DNA of 64,000 nucleotides, taken from positions 4,925,874 to 4,989,873 of the forward strand of contig OX345652.1 in NCBI GenBank assembly GCA_947044365.1, read 5' to 3'. A model generated the notes under the pieces. It was not told the DNA's origin and did no database searches. It saw only the letters and a program-made list of their open reading frames with translations. Shown here one piece after another: positions 34,787 to 59,278 of the stretch; the stretch's first letter is position 1; the number at the start of each line of letters is the position of its first letter. The position numbers and the translations under genes are program-made. The DNA comes from Petrosia ficiformis. Lineage: Eukaryota; Porifera; Demospongiae; Haplosclerida; Petrosiidae.

Positions 34787-36658
34787 TTATAATGAGTTTG
34801 GTATAGATAAAGGTCCTCTCTCTATTAGTTTTCTTGTTTTATATATTTTTTGATCTTCAATCTTCCTTTTCTTCTTTGGAGGAGTACCTTCCTTTAGTTT
34901 TAAAAAGTAATGAGCATAGTATTTATGCATTATTCCATGACGTCCTCTTCCATGATAACGAATACGTCTCAAATATTCTCCTTTACCAACAAAAGATTCA
35001 GCAACATATAAATTAAGAGGTTTTGCTCCGTATGTTTTAACGGCTCTTCGTTGAGTATCAAGAAGAGTCTAACAGAAATACAAATTAATATGATAATGAG
35101 TTGATGAAATGTACTCACAGATTTAACAAAATCAGCTGCTTTCTTCTCACAAAATTCCACTTGTATTAATGCATTCGCTATATCCATACCTCTAATCTGG
35201 AAAATGTATAACTAGTGAAACTAGTATCAGCATTAATAACTAGTATTAATAACTAGTATTAATAACTAGTATTAATAACTAGTACTAATAACTATTACTA
35301 ATAACTAGTATTAATAACTAGTATTAATAACTATTAATAGTAGTAGTTATTAACTAGTATTAATAACTAGTATTAATAACTAGTAGTAATAACTAGTATT
35401 AATAATTACTACTAACAGTAGTAATTATCAATACCAAGGCTATAGTTCAGGGTAAAAATTCGAATTTCGAGAGAATACTAAAATGCTCACGGTTCTAACA
35501 GATAATATTATTGATCAAAACCATTTTGGAAACATAATAAGGACATCATTATCTAACTCTACAAACAGTTTCAGCTCAATCTGAAACGATTGATTTTGCA
35601 ATAAAAAATCAATACCAAGGCTATAGTTCAGGGTAAAAATTCGAATTTCGAGAGAATACTAAAATGCTCACGGTTCTAACAGATAATATTATTGATCAAA
35701 ACCACTTTGGAAACATAATAAGGACATCATTATCTAACTCTAGAAACAGTTTCGGCTCAATCTGAAATGATTGATTTTGCAATGAAAAATCAATACCAAG
35801 GCTATAGTTCAGGGTAAAAATTCGAATTTCCAGAGAATACTAAATGCTCACATTTCTCACTACAATAACTAGTATTAATAACTAGTATTAATAACTAGTA
35901 TTACTAATAGTAGCACCTAATATTAACAACTAACTAGTATATTAATTACTATTAGTAGTTAATACCAGTTATTAATATTAATAACTAGTATTAATAACTA
36001 GTATTACTAATAGTAGCACCTAATATTAATATTAATAACTGGTATTAAATAACTAGTATTAATAATTATAACTACTAGTTATTAATGCATTAATAACTAG
36101 TTGTAATAATTAATAATTAGTATTAATAACTACTGTTAGTAATAGTACCAGTTATTAATACTAGTTATTATTAACTATTGTTAATAATTACTAGTTATTA
36201 ATAACTGTTGTTAATAATTACTAGTTATTAAAATTAATAACTACTGTTAGTAACAGTACCAGTTATTAATACTAGTTATTAATAACTATTGTTAATAATT
36301 ACTAGTTATTAAAATTAATAATTAGTATTAATAACTGTATATATATATATATATATATATAGATACTTACTAGTTTAGCAACTAAATTCAGTTTCTGTGG
36401 ACTGGTCTTCACTTGTCTTAAACTACCATAAAATTCCTGTTATAAATTCACATTAATATAATACTATACATAATAATATATATATTTATATATACCCTTG
36501 TATTATCTTGTGGTTTATTTGTTTGGGTAGAGTTTATAGCTATTGTTCTTTTACTGAAATAATTACTAATAATAAATCACGTGATTATCATGGTTCAAAT
36601 ATAACATTAGAACTCACAAAGGACTTGTACAAAGTCTTCTGAAGATTAAAACAGCCAT
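34787..36658 (-). CDS. MRPL22: Mitochondrial large-subunit ribosomal protein uL22m, 5 exons
   Basis: Structural protein of the mitochondrial 39S subunit near the exit tunnel. Minus-strand exons: 36658-36618, 36553-36496, 36436-36371, 35196-35119, 35068-34787; 174 residues. Residues 1-30 are basic and hydroxylated without acidic residues (MAVLIFRRLCTSP), consistent with a mitochondrial presequence. The uL22 core is clear: SPQKLNLVAKLIRGMDIANA, LYVAESFVGKGEYLRRIRYH, then GRGRHGIMHKYYAHYFLKL. The C-terminal tail is Lys-rich. It is divergent from LARS1 with only 70 bp between starts. Intron 3 (1.17 kb) is filled by repeats, including a 181-bp tandem duplication. Confidence 0.95.
35208..36330. repeat. 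TAATAACTAGTATTAATAAC repeats around a 181-bp tandem duplication
   Basis: Most of MRPL22 intron 3 consists of partly palindromic units of TAATAACTAGTAT. Between 35427 and about 35860 lies a different block repeated 2.4 times with a period of exactly 181 bp (copies start 35427, 35608 and 35789 at ATCAATACCAAGG). Copies differ at only a few positions, so the duplication is recent. Confidence 0.9.
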
Positions 36659-36728
36659 TTTACTCCACGTGGTATAATTTTAATATTTAATAGTTAATCA
36701 CTATAGTACATGTGGTGCAACCTTAGAA
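36659..36728. promoter_or_regulatory. Divergent MRPL22 / LARS1 promoter with CCACGTGG
   Basis: Seventy bases lie between opposing start codons. CCACGTGG is at 36665-36672. A mitochondrial ribosomal protein and a cytosolic tRNA synthetase probably share this promoter; inferred from spacing. Confidence 0.55.
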
Positions 36729-44148
<7,420 letters not shown>

Positions 44149-44358
44149 CTAATTAGTGGGATATGTGACTAATTAGTGGGTGTGATTAATTTATTATTTG
44201 TGTGAATAGTGAAAATTAATGTTTTGAATTTAAAACAGCCAAACAGATTATAATAATAATTATAATAATTGACAGGTTCACAAACAGAACATCACAATAT
44301 AAGTAACACATATATATAAACATTTGATAAAATGTATTACGTATATGTGTGTAATGTG

Positions 44359-46171
44359 TTACATAATGTCAGGAAGGGGACTGCTCAAAGATAACTCGGT
44401 CTTTATATCATGATCTCCCTTTATTATTAACTTTAATCTTCTGTAAATGGGAGGCCAAATATTATGTGATATCATATTGTATATAATTTACATACCTCCA
44501 TTTGAATATCACAACTGTACATATTGTTATGCATATAGCAACGATAACAATTGTTACCATGACAGCAATAGGAATGATGAGATTATTACTAATTCCAGTT
44601 TTCTTGTTTTGTACTGGATCAGTACCGTCTCCTAAATTTGACTCACTATTGGTGGCTGTAGTCATGACAACAGTAGTAGAATGAGTGGTTGATACTGGAG
44701 TATGTGGTGTTTTATCAGTAGGTGATAAGTCTGTAGATAATCGATAATTATAATTAATTTACTGTAAAGAAATATAGGTGTGTTACTACTTAGCGAGTAA
44801 AACAATTGATGTAATTGTTTAGTGGTCTTTAATTGTAGTAAAATATGTTAACTTAATATTTGAGAATATACATTGCAATTAAAATATCTTAAATTGGTGT
44901 TGCATATGTAAAGATTGTATTAGTGCTAAATCAGATATCATAAATACACATGTACTATGTACCTTCACATCTTACTCCCACATCTTCATTGTGTTGACAA
45001 TTGTGATTTCTTATGCCATTTGTTACACAGTGTAATAGATCGGGTTCGTAACCCATACAATGGATATTATCAAGATGAATAGCTCCATTACCCTCACCAA
45101 AATAAGCATCAGTAAATGATACAATATCTGTAGTTAAGTATATGATGAGTCTATATGTATAATATATAGTATTTATAAAATTTGTATATAATTATGCGTA
45201 CATGCATATATATACAATTGGACATTACTGATTAATGCAAAGTGAGGGACTATGAACAAAACTAAAATATAATGTTTAGTGGTCCTCTTTATTGAATCAA
45301 TAATCCTGGAGAGGGAAGCTCAATGGTATTGTCCCAGTTACGAAGTTAATTTACAAACTACATACGTACATACCTTCAGTCTGATACCCCAGTTGCTGAC
45401 ATACTACACTAGCAGCTTTATCATCCCACAAGTCATCACAGACTGTACCCCATGCATCTCCTATACACACCTCCACTCTTCCTTCCATTTCATTGGTCCC
45501 ATCCCTTAGTCGTACACTACCAGTGATACAACCATTATCATCATCATTTATACCTGCATATAGAGAATGTATGTATACATATATATATATAAGTATAGTG
45601 GTCAGAGTATAGCACTACAGGCTATTTACTTTAACCACAAGGTTAGAGTACAGCACCACAAACTATTTACCCACAGAGTTAGTTTTACTCTAAAAAAAAT
45701 ATAGTGTCCTTAAAATGTGATGATTAAAATGACGCCAAAAACTAAAATATATTCTTTTGATGATGATAATGCAATTATATCAACTTACTCTTGCATATCA
45801 GACCGATAGTATTCTTAATGTCACATTTGTCACTACTCAGTTCAGTTAGACAGTTTATAATGTCACTACCAGAAACACATTGACTCATTGATATACTCAA
45901 TACACTGGATAATGATGATATATCTTGCGAGAATAATCCTGATAAACTATACGATCCTGTAAATAAATACATTATGTATGTATGTATGTACATATATGTA
46001 TTGACATAATTATATATGTATGTATGTTTGTAAGTATATGTGTGTGTACATGTATGTACAGTTAGATGGTTTTATGTAATATAAGATATTGGGTATGGGG
46101 AATAACTAAGGTTTGAATTAAATATGTCACAAGTCAGATGCCAAGCTGATCACTGCAACTGTGTATGTATG

Positions 46172-46205
<34 letters not shown>

Positions 46206-47314
46206 TGTTATATGTACCTTCATTGCTGAATCCTAAACTAGAACATATATCTCCAGCATGTGTAGTGGAGAAGTCATTTGCACACAATCCTTGCCATTTT
46301 TCATTAAGGCAAACCTCTAGTCTTCCTTCTCTCTCATTGTCTCCTCCTTTCAAACGAATATCTCCATTTTGACAAGGATATGCTGGAATAATGGATGGAT
46401 ATATGTTAACAATAAGAAATGAATTACATAATACATGTATTAATAGATTAAGATTTACCAGAACATATCACACCAACATCCAGTGAGTGAGAACAGATCT
46501 GATATTTGACGTCAGTATTGGTACAATCTAAAATACTATCCTCATTACCAAAACAGTAAACACCTGATAATAATACAGGACCTCTTCCGATACCAAAACT
46601 ACCTCCAGGAACTGGAATAGGCCCTGTAATGGATTTAATATCCAAATGTTATATGTGATATAATTATATATATATAATTATACATATGTGTATATAGTAC
46701 ATGTAAATATATACATGTATGTATGTACATGTAAATATATACATACTAGTTTCAGTCAAGTTATAGCCCAGTTGATGACAGATTACAGCTGCTTCAGTAT
46801 GTGTCCATCTATCTTCACCACACATAGTCCCCCAAACTCCATTATAACACACTTCTACTCTACCTTGTTCAGAGGAGACACCTCCTAATAAACGAACCTC
46901 TCCATTTTGACAAGTAGGATCTTTAGCTGAGTAATATACATATACACATAAGTACATGTACATACATGATATACTATACACATGTACATACATACATATT
47001 ATGCATAGTGCATACATAGTTACATATGCCACATATACGTTCCTACATACATTCCTATATACATCTATTTATTACCATGACAAATGACTCCAGCTTGTTT
47101 ATGAGCAGTACAGCTCATAGTTCCAATATCACTCTGTTCTACACATGATGACAAAGTCAGTTCTGATCCAGTACAATTAACATTAGATAGGAACAAAGGA
47201 ATATCTCGAGGCAGATAATGTCCACCAGGAATGGAAATTGATGCTATGGAAAGAAGAGACTGGTATTGGCTAAATGTATGTATGTGTGTGAGTATGTATG
47301 TATGTATGTATGTA

Positions 47315-47411
<97 letters not shown>

Positions 47412-50400
47412 GTATGTATGTGTGTATGTATGTATGTGTGTATGTATGTATGTGTGTATGTATGTATGTACTCACTAGTGCCTTCACATCCCAACTGTCT
47501 ACATACAACAGTAGCATCATTATCGTCCCATCCATCATCACACACACCTCCCCATACACCATTCACACATATTTCTACCACTCCTTCATTAAAAACAGTA
47601 CCACCAACAAGTCTTATCTCCCCAGTGTCACAACTATCACTAGATGGATCTAAAAGTAAGGCGTACAATGATACACAAATACCCTTTACTATTTATTCAA
47701 CTGAAACCATATGGTATGAAGTGTAGTGTGTGATGAAATTATACTGACTTTTGAAATAGATATCAACATCAGTTAGTGATAAAAGTAACATGATATTCAC
47801 TAATTGGCTTGACTACAAAATAATTGTTGGTATAGTTACAATAAACATAGATACATATAGATATGTATCTAGATGCATAGATACATAAATAGATGAATGG
47901 TTGATACATGCACATAGATACATTATATACCTAGACATATCAATATGCACAGATAAATAGAATATGATTATATTTATCTATCCGTCAATAGATAGATCAA
48001 TGGATTAATAGACATACTTTTTTCTTTACACAATACGGCTGCATCTTGATCATGATAACAATTACTTCCCGCTATTCCTGAATGACTGCAAGAAAGAATG
48101 TTCTTTTCATCTCCGTCACATGACAGATCACCAAGTTGAATAATACCAACACCAGCCCCATAATAGTCACTTTTTAAGGCAATGGCCCCTGGAGATATTA
48201 TTGAATATGATTATTATATGTTGTATATATAATATTGTTCCACTTTTAGTTATAGTTATAGTCATTTAACTTCAAACATTTTAGGCTTATTAAAAGGGTT
48301 TTAGTTTTAGTTAACTAACTAAAAGTACTTTCAGTTAGTTATAGTTATTAGTAGATCTTTGATTTAGTAGTTTAGTTAACTAAAAGTCAAAACTCCTTAC
48401 TAAAAGGGGTTTTAGTAATAGTTGTAATTACCTAACAACATTAGTATATATGCATTGGTTTCCAGGATAATGAAGCCAAGTTTATACAAATGTTACTAAG
48501 CAACCATTCAGTGACTAGTGTGAATAGTGAAGCCATGATGTTCAGCACATTCACAAACACATACTAATGCATATGTATGTACACACACACATCTGTACAC
48601 ATCCACATACACACGCAAATAATACATACCTTCTCTTTCAAATCCAAGTTGTGCACACACTACACTGGCATCGTGTTGATTCCATCTATTTTGACATATG
48701 GTACCATAGTGATTATCATAACATATCTCAACACGACCAACATTAGCTGATAATCCATCCACCAAACGAATTTCACCATCCGTACAAGAGAAACCAGGAT
48801 CTATAAATATAATAACAAGCATTATTAAATCATAGTTCATTTGTATTTTATTAATTAGCAGGCACCTTGGTATCATATGAATTAGTATTGATATTAATTA
48901 TATAAAATAGTCTCAAATACTTTAATTATTACTATGTCTGGATTTTCAATTGTCGTGAGAATCACTATAAATTAATAAAAACAGTGGGCCGATAACGTTT
49001 TTTATTTACTGGTGTAAATATAAACATATGTCCATTATTTGTGTGTGTATAATAACATAAACTGATACAACACAATACATACGTATTACAACATATAAAA
49101 TGTTGTATATACATATTCTGTAAACATATCAACATGTTGATAATAGTGAAGACAGCAAGTCACTGACAATTAATATTACTGGACATTTTGAAGTATGTGG
49201 ACTCTCGAACATTAGGACAGTAAACATGTTTACACTTTACAAGAAACCTTCAGACATTTGATATTGTTTATCTTATTTAAGATGTATATTATAACACATC
49301 TTTGAGATTTTCTCATATCAGTTAGAATGTGATAGTTTTGATACAGACACAACATTTCAATGACATATTAAATTAGGCATATACCTTTACAAATAACTCC
49401 GGCGTCTTTTTGATGATCACAATTATGTTCACCAATGTCATTACTGATACATTCATTAAGATGAAGTTCTGAGCCATCACATTGTACATTATCTAAAAAT
49501 ATCAGACCTTCTCCTTCACCAAAATCAGCATATTGAATAGCTTTTGCACCTGTAGATTGAAGAAATATCAAACTCTTCTTGTATGAATGTTTGAATTACT
49601 ATATCCAGGTTGAATTGCTATTTGGTATGTGATATAATTTAATTACCACTCAAATTACTATGAAGTTGATACTTTCTCAACTTTGAACTGCAAGCTGTAG
49701 TCATTGGTAACAGCAATTCCAAAAAGGAAATATAATTATTATAGATACAAGGTACTTATGTAAAGCATATGGTACATTCATGCACACCTTCTCTAGAATA
49801 TCCAAGTTGTGAACAAACAACACTTGCATCTTTATCAGTCCAAAAGTCATGACATACTGTACCCCATACTCCATTATAGCAAGTCTCCACTCTACCTTCA
49901 CTAGCAATACGTCCATTTGCTAATCTAATCTCTCCATTTTGACATATTGGTGTGTTAGCTGGATAGATATAATTTCAATTTCAGTATAATAATTACTATA
50001 TGAACTATATGGTAGCATTTCATTATGTATTTAATACACATAATACATGTTTTCACTTACGTTTACAAATTACTGAAGCGTCCTCGCTATGATAGCAGTT
50101 ATCTCCACCTTTTGTGTGAGTACATTCAGTGATATTAGATTCTGTACCAGTACACTGGAGATCATCAAAATATATATGTCCATATCCCTCTCCATATACA
50201 GCTTTCTTAAGTACTAGAGCACCTGATGAATACACAATACTGTTATCAATTTGCATATATTATGTGTGTGGAGTGTAATATACACATGTATATGAATATA
50301 TATATATATACGTACCTTCAGCTTGATATCCTAATTGTCTACATATGACAGAAGCATCATTACTATCCCATTCGTCATCACAAACTGTTCCATACTGATT

Positions 50401-50702
50401 ATTATAACACACCTCCACTCTTCCTTCTTGTTTGTTTGATCCTCCAACCAAACGAACTTCTCCATTAGTACATGTGAATCCTTCATCTGTGAAACAAGAC
50501 ATATCATTTGTATTGCCATAGAAACCAATATAAACCAAATAGATCAATTAGACTATAAATATATGGTCTTCCAATTTGTTTACAATGTGTACCATTAAAT
50601 ACACTATTGTATAAACATTAGAGTAATCGAGGCACACCTAATTCTCATGTAATAATTATGACCTCTATAGGTACTGAGATCATACATACATACATACATA
50701 CA

Positions 50703-50736
<34 letters not shown>

Positions 50737-50886
50737 CATACATACATACATACATACATACATACATACAAACATACATATATACATACATACATACATA
50801 CATACATACATACATACATACATACATACATACATACATACATACATACATACATACATACATACAAACATACATATATACATACA

Positions 50887-50920
<34 letters not shown>

Positions 50921-51995
50921 CATACATACATACATACATACAAACATACATATATACATACATACATACATACATACATACATACATACATACATACATA
51001 CATACATACATACATACATACATACATACATACATACATACATACATACATACATACATACATACGTATATACATACATACATACATACATACATACATA
51101 CATACATACATACAAACATACATATATACATACATACATACATACATACATACATACATACATACATACATACATACATACATACATACATACATACATA
51201 CGTATATACATACATACATACATATGTGTTTGGTTGTTGTGGCTGTTATTAAATTAATAAGCAATTAGTCCAGAGAAAACAACTGATTATATGGTGCAAT
51301 CATGAGTTATTATATGACATGTCTGTCTCTATTCATTGATTATATAAACATGTGACATATCGTAAATAATTATGTAAACAAACATACAAATATTTATGTT
51401 TACTTAGGCAGACAACAGCCACATCTTGATCATGAGTACAGTTGTGTTCACCACCGATCAATGATGTCACACAATCTACAATATTTTCCTCATCACCTCC
51501 ACATTGTATAGCACTCAAATGAATAGTTCCTTCTCCAGAACCAAAATAAGCATTATTTAATGGTATGGCACCTGGAAGAGATAGATAGATGCATTATGGT
51601 TGTCATTCAAGGGAAAGATGAGACACCTTATACTATATTACATTTTACTTGTCTCAAATGTGATGTATTATGATATTAGTATAGATTACCTGTTGTTGAA
51701 TGCCCGAGTTGTCTGCATACAACTTTAGCATCACTTTCCGTCCATGTGTTTCCAGCACACACTGTACCCCATTGGTTATTGAAACATATTTCCAACCTGC
51801 CTGCTAGGTTGCTGGGCCCACCAGCTAATCTGATTTCTGCATTACTGCACACAGCTAGAGATATGTGAAAGTGGGTATATACATGTATTGAATGTATCAA
51901 TGAACTAATATACATTGAATAATCTCACCTTGCCCTGCAGCTTGTAGTAATCTTGTTGTAAGAAGAAAGGAGATTGCAACTAGTGCAACATTCAT
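44359..51995 (-). CDS. Transmembrane receptor with eight SRCR domains, 19 exons
   Basis: Secreted-then-anchored scavenger receptor cysteine-rich protein, 1030 residues. Exon 1 (51995-51929) encodes a signal peptide ([19 protein letters not shown]). Eight SRCR domains follow, each from exactly two exons: 51854-51690/51571-51404, 50486-50316/50222-50061, 49958-49788/49549-49385, 48800-48630/48188-48018, 47649-47476/47243-47076, 46926-46747/46623-46459, 46382-46218/45956-45789, 45553-45374/45127-44963. Typical motifs are [30 protein letters not shown] and DASVIC. All these exons are phase 1-1 multiples of three. Exon 18 (44730-44496) encodes a Thr/Ser stalk and one membrane segment ([19 protein letters not shown]); exon 19 (44440-44359) encodes a 27-residue basic tail. 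Domain 7 is divergent (WQGLC for WGTVC). Ligand unknown; roles in immunity, aggregation or adhesion are known for sponge and vertebrate relatives. Confidence 0.93.
45958..46215 (+). repeat. TATG-rich simple repeats in SRCR introns
   Basis: Patches of TATGTATG (45974-46060 and 46164-46208) lie between exons 14 and 15 of the SRCR gene, next to the splice sites. Confidence 0.8.
47275..47470 (+). repeat. (TG)n / (TATG)n microsatellite in SRCR domain 5
   Basis: TG and TATG repeats fill the intron between the two exons of the fifth SRCR domain. Confidence 0.95.
48240..48440. repeat. Degenerate TAGTTATAGTTA / TTAGTTAACTAAAAG repeats
   Basis: An SRCR intron segment composed of AGTTA, TTTAGTTAACTAAAAG and AAAGGGGTTTTAG words, some palindromic. 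No coding signal. Confidence 0.6.
50677..51225 (+). repeat. 550-bp (CATA)n microsatellite in SRCR gene
   Basis: Nearly perfect CATA tetranucleotides with periodic TATATA and CAAA interruptions that recur about every 65-100 bp, indicating stepwise duplication. It separates SRCR domains 1 and 2. Open frames of about 200 codons on both strands are artefacts. Confidence 0.97.
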
Positions 51996-52265
51996 TGTAG
52001 AAGTAATTTGATTGCTTGCCTGCAGCAGATATGTACTCCAAGCACAGCTTGGAAAGAAAAGAATATTTATAGCTACTGGTCTGCAGCTCCAATATTTAGC
52101 TAGTCCAGCTAGCTAATAGTCTTTATTATAAATGAATCAGGAACTACTCATATTTTGAGTGGAAGTTACTTTTTATCAGCAAGATGCGTGGGCGACGTAA
52201 ATAAAAATAGTTTAATTATTAATTTTATGGAGGGTGTGGAATTTATAAAGTAGGTGTACCTAAAC
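51996..52265. promoter_or_regulatory. Divergent SRCR / COMMD5 intergenic region
   Basis: A 270-bp gap between opposing start codons. It includes CCAATATTTAGCTAGTCCAGC and, towards COMMD5, AT-rich sequence. Bidirectional promoter inferred; the receptor and a housekeeping gene may still have separate elements. Confidence 0.4.
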
Positions 52266-53863
52266 ATGTCTTTTGTACAAGTTAGAGAGAGAAGTAGTAG
52301 TGGTCTGTCTACTGGAACTGCTGATAGGACGCCATTTTATGGTATTCGTATACCAGATGAAGTGAAGGGAATGTTAAAAGCTATAAAAGGAAAAGATGGA
52401 GAAACTATAAAGAAAATACTAAAGTGTAATAATTATATATAATTATATATAATTTATAAATAAAATTATATATGTATCTTTCAATATGTCTAATCATATG
52501 TTCGTCTGCTTGTCTTCAAAGCTCTCGTAGTTTCTATTTCATGTTTGTCTATCTATTTATCATTTTAGTGGTAATTCAAAGTCTTGAAGATGGCGCACTA
52601 TCAGATAATGAATTAGAATCATTAACAAATGATAAACTAACAGAAGAGACAGTGAGGGTACTGTTTGCTGGACTTAGATCTCTTCTAACTTCAGCAATTA
52701 GACAACCAAATTTAAAATCTGAGGTAGTGTATTATTACATCATCACTATAAATATAATATCGACGTCATTTTAGATGTTTAAAGATGACCTTATCCAACT
52801 AAAGTGAGTCATTTATATACTTGTATGTATGTGTGTGTGTACATATATATATGTTGTATGTATGTAGGTATGATGTATGTGTATATGTTGTGATATATAT
52901 CACATCCTCTACATATTATATCTCATATTAACAGATTATCAGGTGATTTGATAACTGATCTTGGTAGTGTGATATATGGGAAAAGGTAATAATGGAACTG
53001 ATATAGAATATAAGTTTTTATCATATTAATTAGACGTGGAAGACTACTAAATGCTGTTAGAGATAGGAGAGTTAGATTACCTCAACTTGACTCATTTAAA
53101 TGGAGAGTTGATGTTACTATATCTAACAGGTAATTATACATGTGATATTCATTAATATTATGATTAGCTTAACTGTTAACATAATTACGTTATGATACTA
53201 TCCCGGAGTAGAGGGTTACTGTAATCATTGTGTGTGTATATAATATATACGACATTTATATTTTATAGTATTTATTATTTTCAGCTCACTGAATAGAGTC
53301 TTAGAGCCCTCAATACTTATGGAGATGAGTCTTTCTGATGGATCTATAAAATCTTTTGAGGTCTAATGATGACAATAGTAACACATTCTATTAATAGTAA
53401 CGTTCTATTAATAGTAATATAACGTTATTTTATAAATAGTAATATAACGTTATTCTATTAATAGTAACAGACGTTATTCTATTAATAGTAACAGAATGTT
53501 GTTCTATTAATAGTAACAGAATGTTCTATTAATAGTAACAACATTATTCGTAACAAACATTATTCTATTAATAGTAACAGACGTTATTCTATTAAGAATG
53601 TTGTTCTATTAATAGTAACAGAATGTTCTATTAATAGTAACAACATTATTCGTAACAAACATTATTCTATTAATAGTAACAGAACGTTATTCTATTAATA
53701 GCAACAGAACGTTATACTATTAATAGTAACAACATTATTTTATTAATAGTAACAGTTCCTTATTCATTAGGTTCCTGTGTCTAAGTTTCATGAATTAAGA
53801 TATAATGTTGCATTTGTACTCAAAGAAATGGAGGATCTTGAGAAAAGGAAACTACCCGACTAA
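52266..53863 (+). CDS. COMMD5: COMM domain protein 5, 7 exons
   Basis: Subunit of the Commander (COMMD/CCDC22/CCDC93) endosomal recycling complex. Exons: 52266-52425, 52569-52723, 52775-52803, 52935-52985, 53034-53129, 53285-53360, 53771-53863; 219 residues, against 224 in human. The N-terminal helical domain (PDEVKGMLKAIKGKDGETIK) is followed by the COMM domain: DSFKWRVDVTISNSSLNRVL, EPSILMEMSLSDGSIKSFEV, and FHELRYNVAFVLKEMEDLEK, which is the family's signature. The first exon ends with a T before a GTAATA donor, chosen because it restores frame with exon 2. The last intron and the 3' flank are minisatellites. The 3' flank contains many AATAAA motifs. Confidence 0.95.
53375..53760 (+). repeat. 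Minisatellite in COMMD5 intron 6
   Basis: Units of 25-30 bp built from TTCTATTAATAGTAACAGAA and CGTTA. They fill the intron up to the last exon. Confidence 0.9.
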
Positions 53864-53924
53864 TTATAATTATATCTGTGTATATGTATGTGCTGACAAT
53901 ACAAGATTATATATAGTTAATAAA

Positions 53925-54755
53925 TGATATATGGGGTGTACTACAGTTTATTAATAGTTAATTAATAAATGATATGGGGTGTACTACAGTTTATTAATAG
54001 TTAATTAATAAATGATATGGGTATACTACAGTTTATTAATAGTTAATTAATAAATAATATAGGGTGTACTGCAGTTTATTAATAATTAATTAATAAATAA
54101 TTAATAAATGATATGGGGTGTACTGCAGTTTATTAATAATTAATAAATGATATGGGGTGTACTGGAGTTTATTAATAGTTAATTAATAAATGATATGGGG
54201 TGTACTACAGTTTATTAATAGTTAATTAATAAATGATATGGGGTGTACTACAGTTTATTAATAGTTAATTAATAAATGATATGGGTATACTACAGTTTAT
54301 TAATAGTTAATTAATAAATAATATAGGGTGTACTGCAGTTTATTAATAATTAATTAATAAATAATTAATAAATGATATGGGGTGTACTGCAGTTTATTAA
54401 TAATTAATTAATAAATAATTAATAAATGATATGGGGTGTACTGGAGTTTATTAATAGTTAATTAATAAATGATATGGGGTGTACTACAGTTTATTAATAG
54501 TTAATTAATAAATGATATGGGGTGTACTGCAGTTTATTAATAAATAATATGGGGTGTACTACAGTTTATTAATAGTTAATTAATAAATAATATGGGGTGT
54601 ACTACAGTTTATTAATAGTTAATTAATAAATAATATGCCATATGGGGTGTGCTACAGTTTATTAATAGTTAATTAATAAATAATATGGGGTGTACTACAG
54701 TTTATTAATAGTTAATTAATAAATAATATGGGGTGTACTGCAGTTCATTAATATT
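53925..54755 (+). repeat. About 19 tandem 43-bp units, each with AATAAA and a G/T-rich element
   Basis: Directly after COMMD5, a unit of about 43 bp repeats about 19 times: TTTATTAATAGTTAATTAAT then AAATGATATGGGGTGTACTACAG. Each unit carries AATAAA followed 8-12 bases later by GGGGTGTACT, the order expected of a poly(A) signal and its downstream element. On the minus strand the same units carry TTTATT reversed, that is further AATAAA motifs. This is the only gap over 300 bp between genes (53864-54882); beyond the array I see nothing gene-like in it. Confidence 0.95.
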
Positions 54756-54882
54756 ATTAAGTCTTTTCATCTGTTTTTAGTGCAAACATTAAATATTGTG
54801 CAGCATATAAAAATATATGTAGTGTCATGTGACAGGTCAGGTGATTCAGAGTACAATTGTTATACAATTCAGGATATAGCTG

Positions 54883-58889
<4,007 letters not shown>

Positions 58890-59021
58890 CTGAAACAAAG
58901 AAGTATCATTAGTCTTTGGTAGATTATCCATAGGGAATCGCCTTGGAGATCAAAGCGTTTATTCCTTGACGTGTGAGTGTTACCTCATGATTGAGTATAA
59001 CCTTAACAATAATATCCTATA

Positions 59022-59165
59022 CACCTATACGCCTCCTATACACCTATACACCTCCTATACACCTATACACCTCCTATATACCTATACACTTATACGCCTC
59101 CTATACACCTATATGCCTCCTATACACCTATACACCTCCTATATACCTATACACCTATACACTTA
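59022..59165 (-). repeat. CTATACACCTCCTATACAC minisatellite
   Basis: Short units of CCTATACACCTCCTATACA between the LONRF and NUDCD2 genes. It may lie in an intron or the 5' UTR of the LONRF gene. Confidence 0.85.
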
Positions 59166-59278
59166 TATTATATATAATTCTCATCACTATTTCGTGATTC
59201 CTCAAAAGCAATCAAATTCATAATATGATATAATATACATATATATATATATATATAATTAGTTTTTGTACTGAAAAA

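Noticed and set aside
45230..45760. Possible mobile-element fragments in SRCR introns (TAGTGGTC, TATAGCACTACAGGC words)
   Set aside because: A few short similar words only; no ends, target duplication or coding remnant to support an element.
50604..51264. About 200-codon frames of MYVC or TYIH repeats
   Set aside because: Produced by a CATA/TATG microsatellite inside an SRCR intron; similar artefacts occur at 9766-10051, 18018-18352 and 47231-47726.
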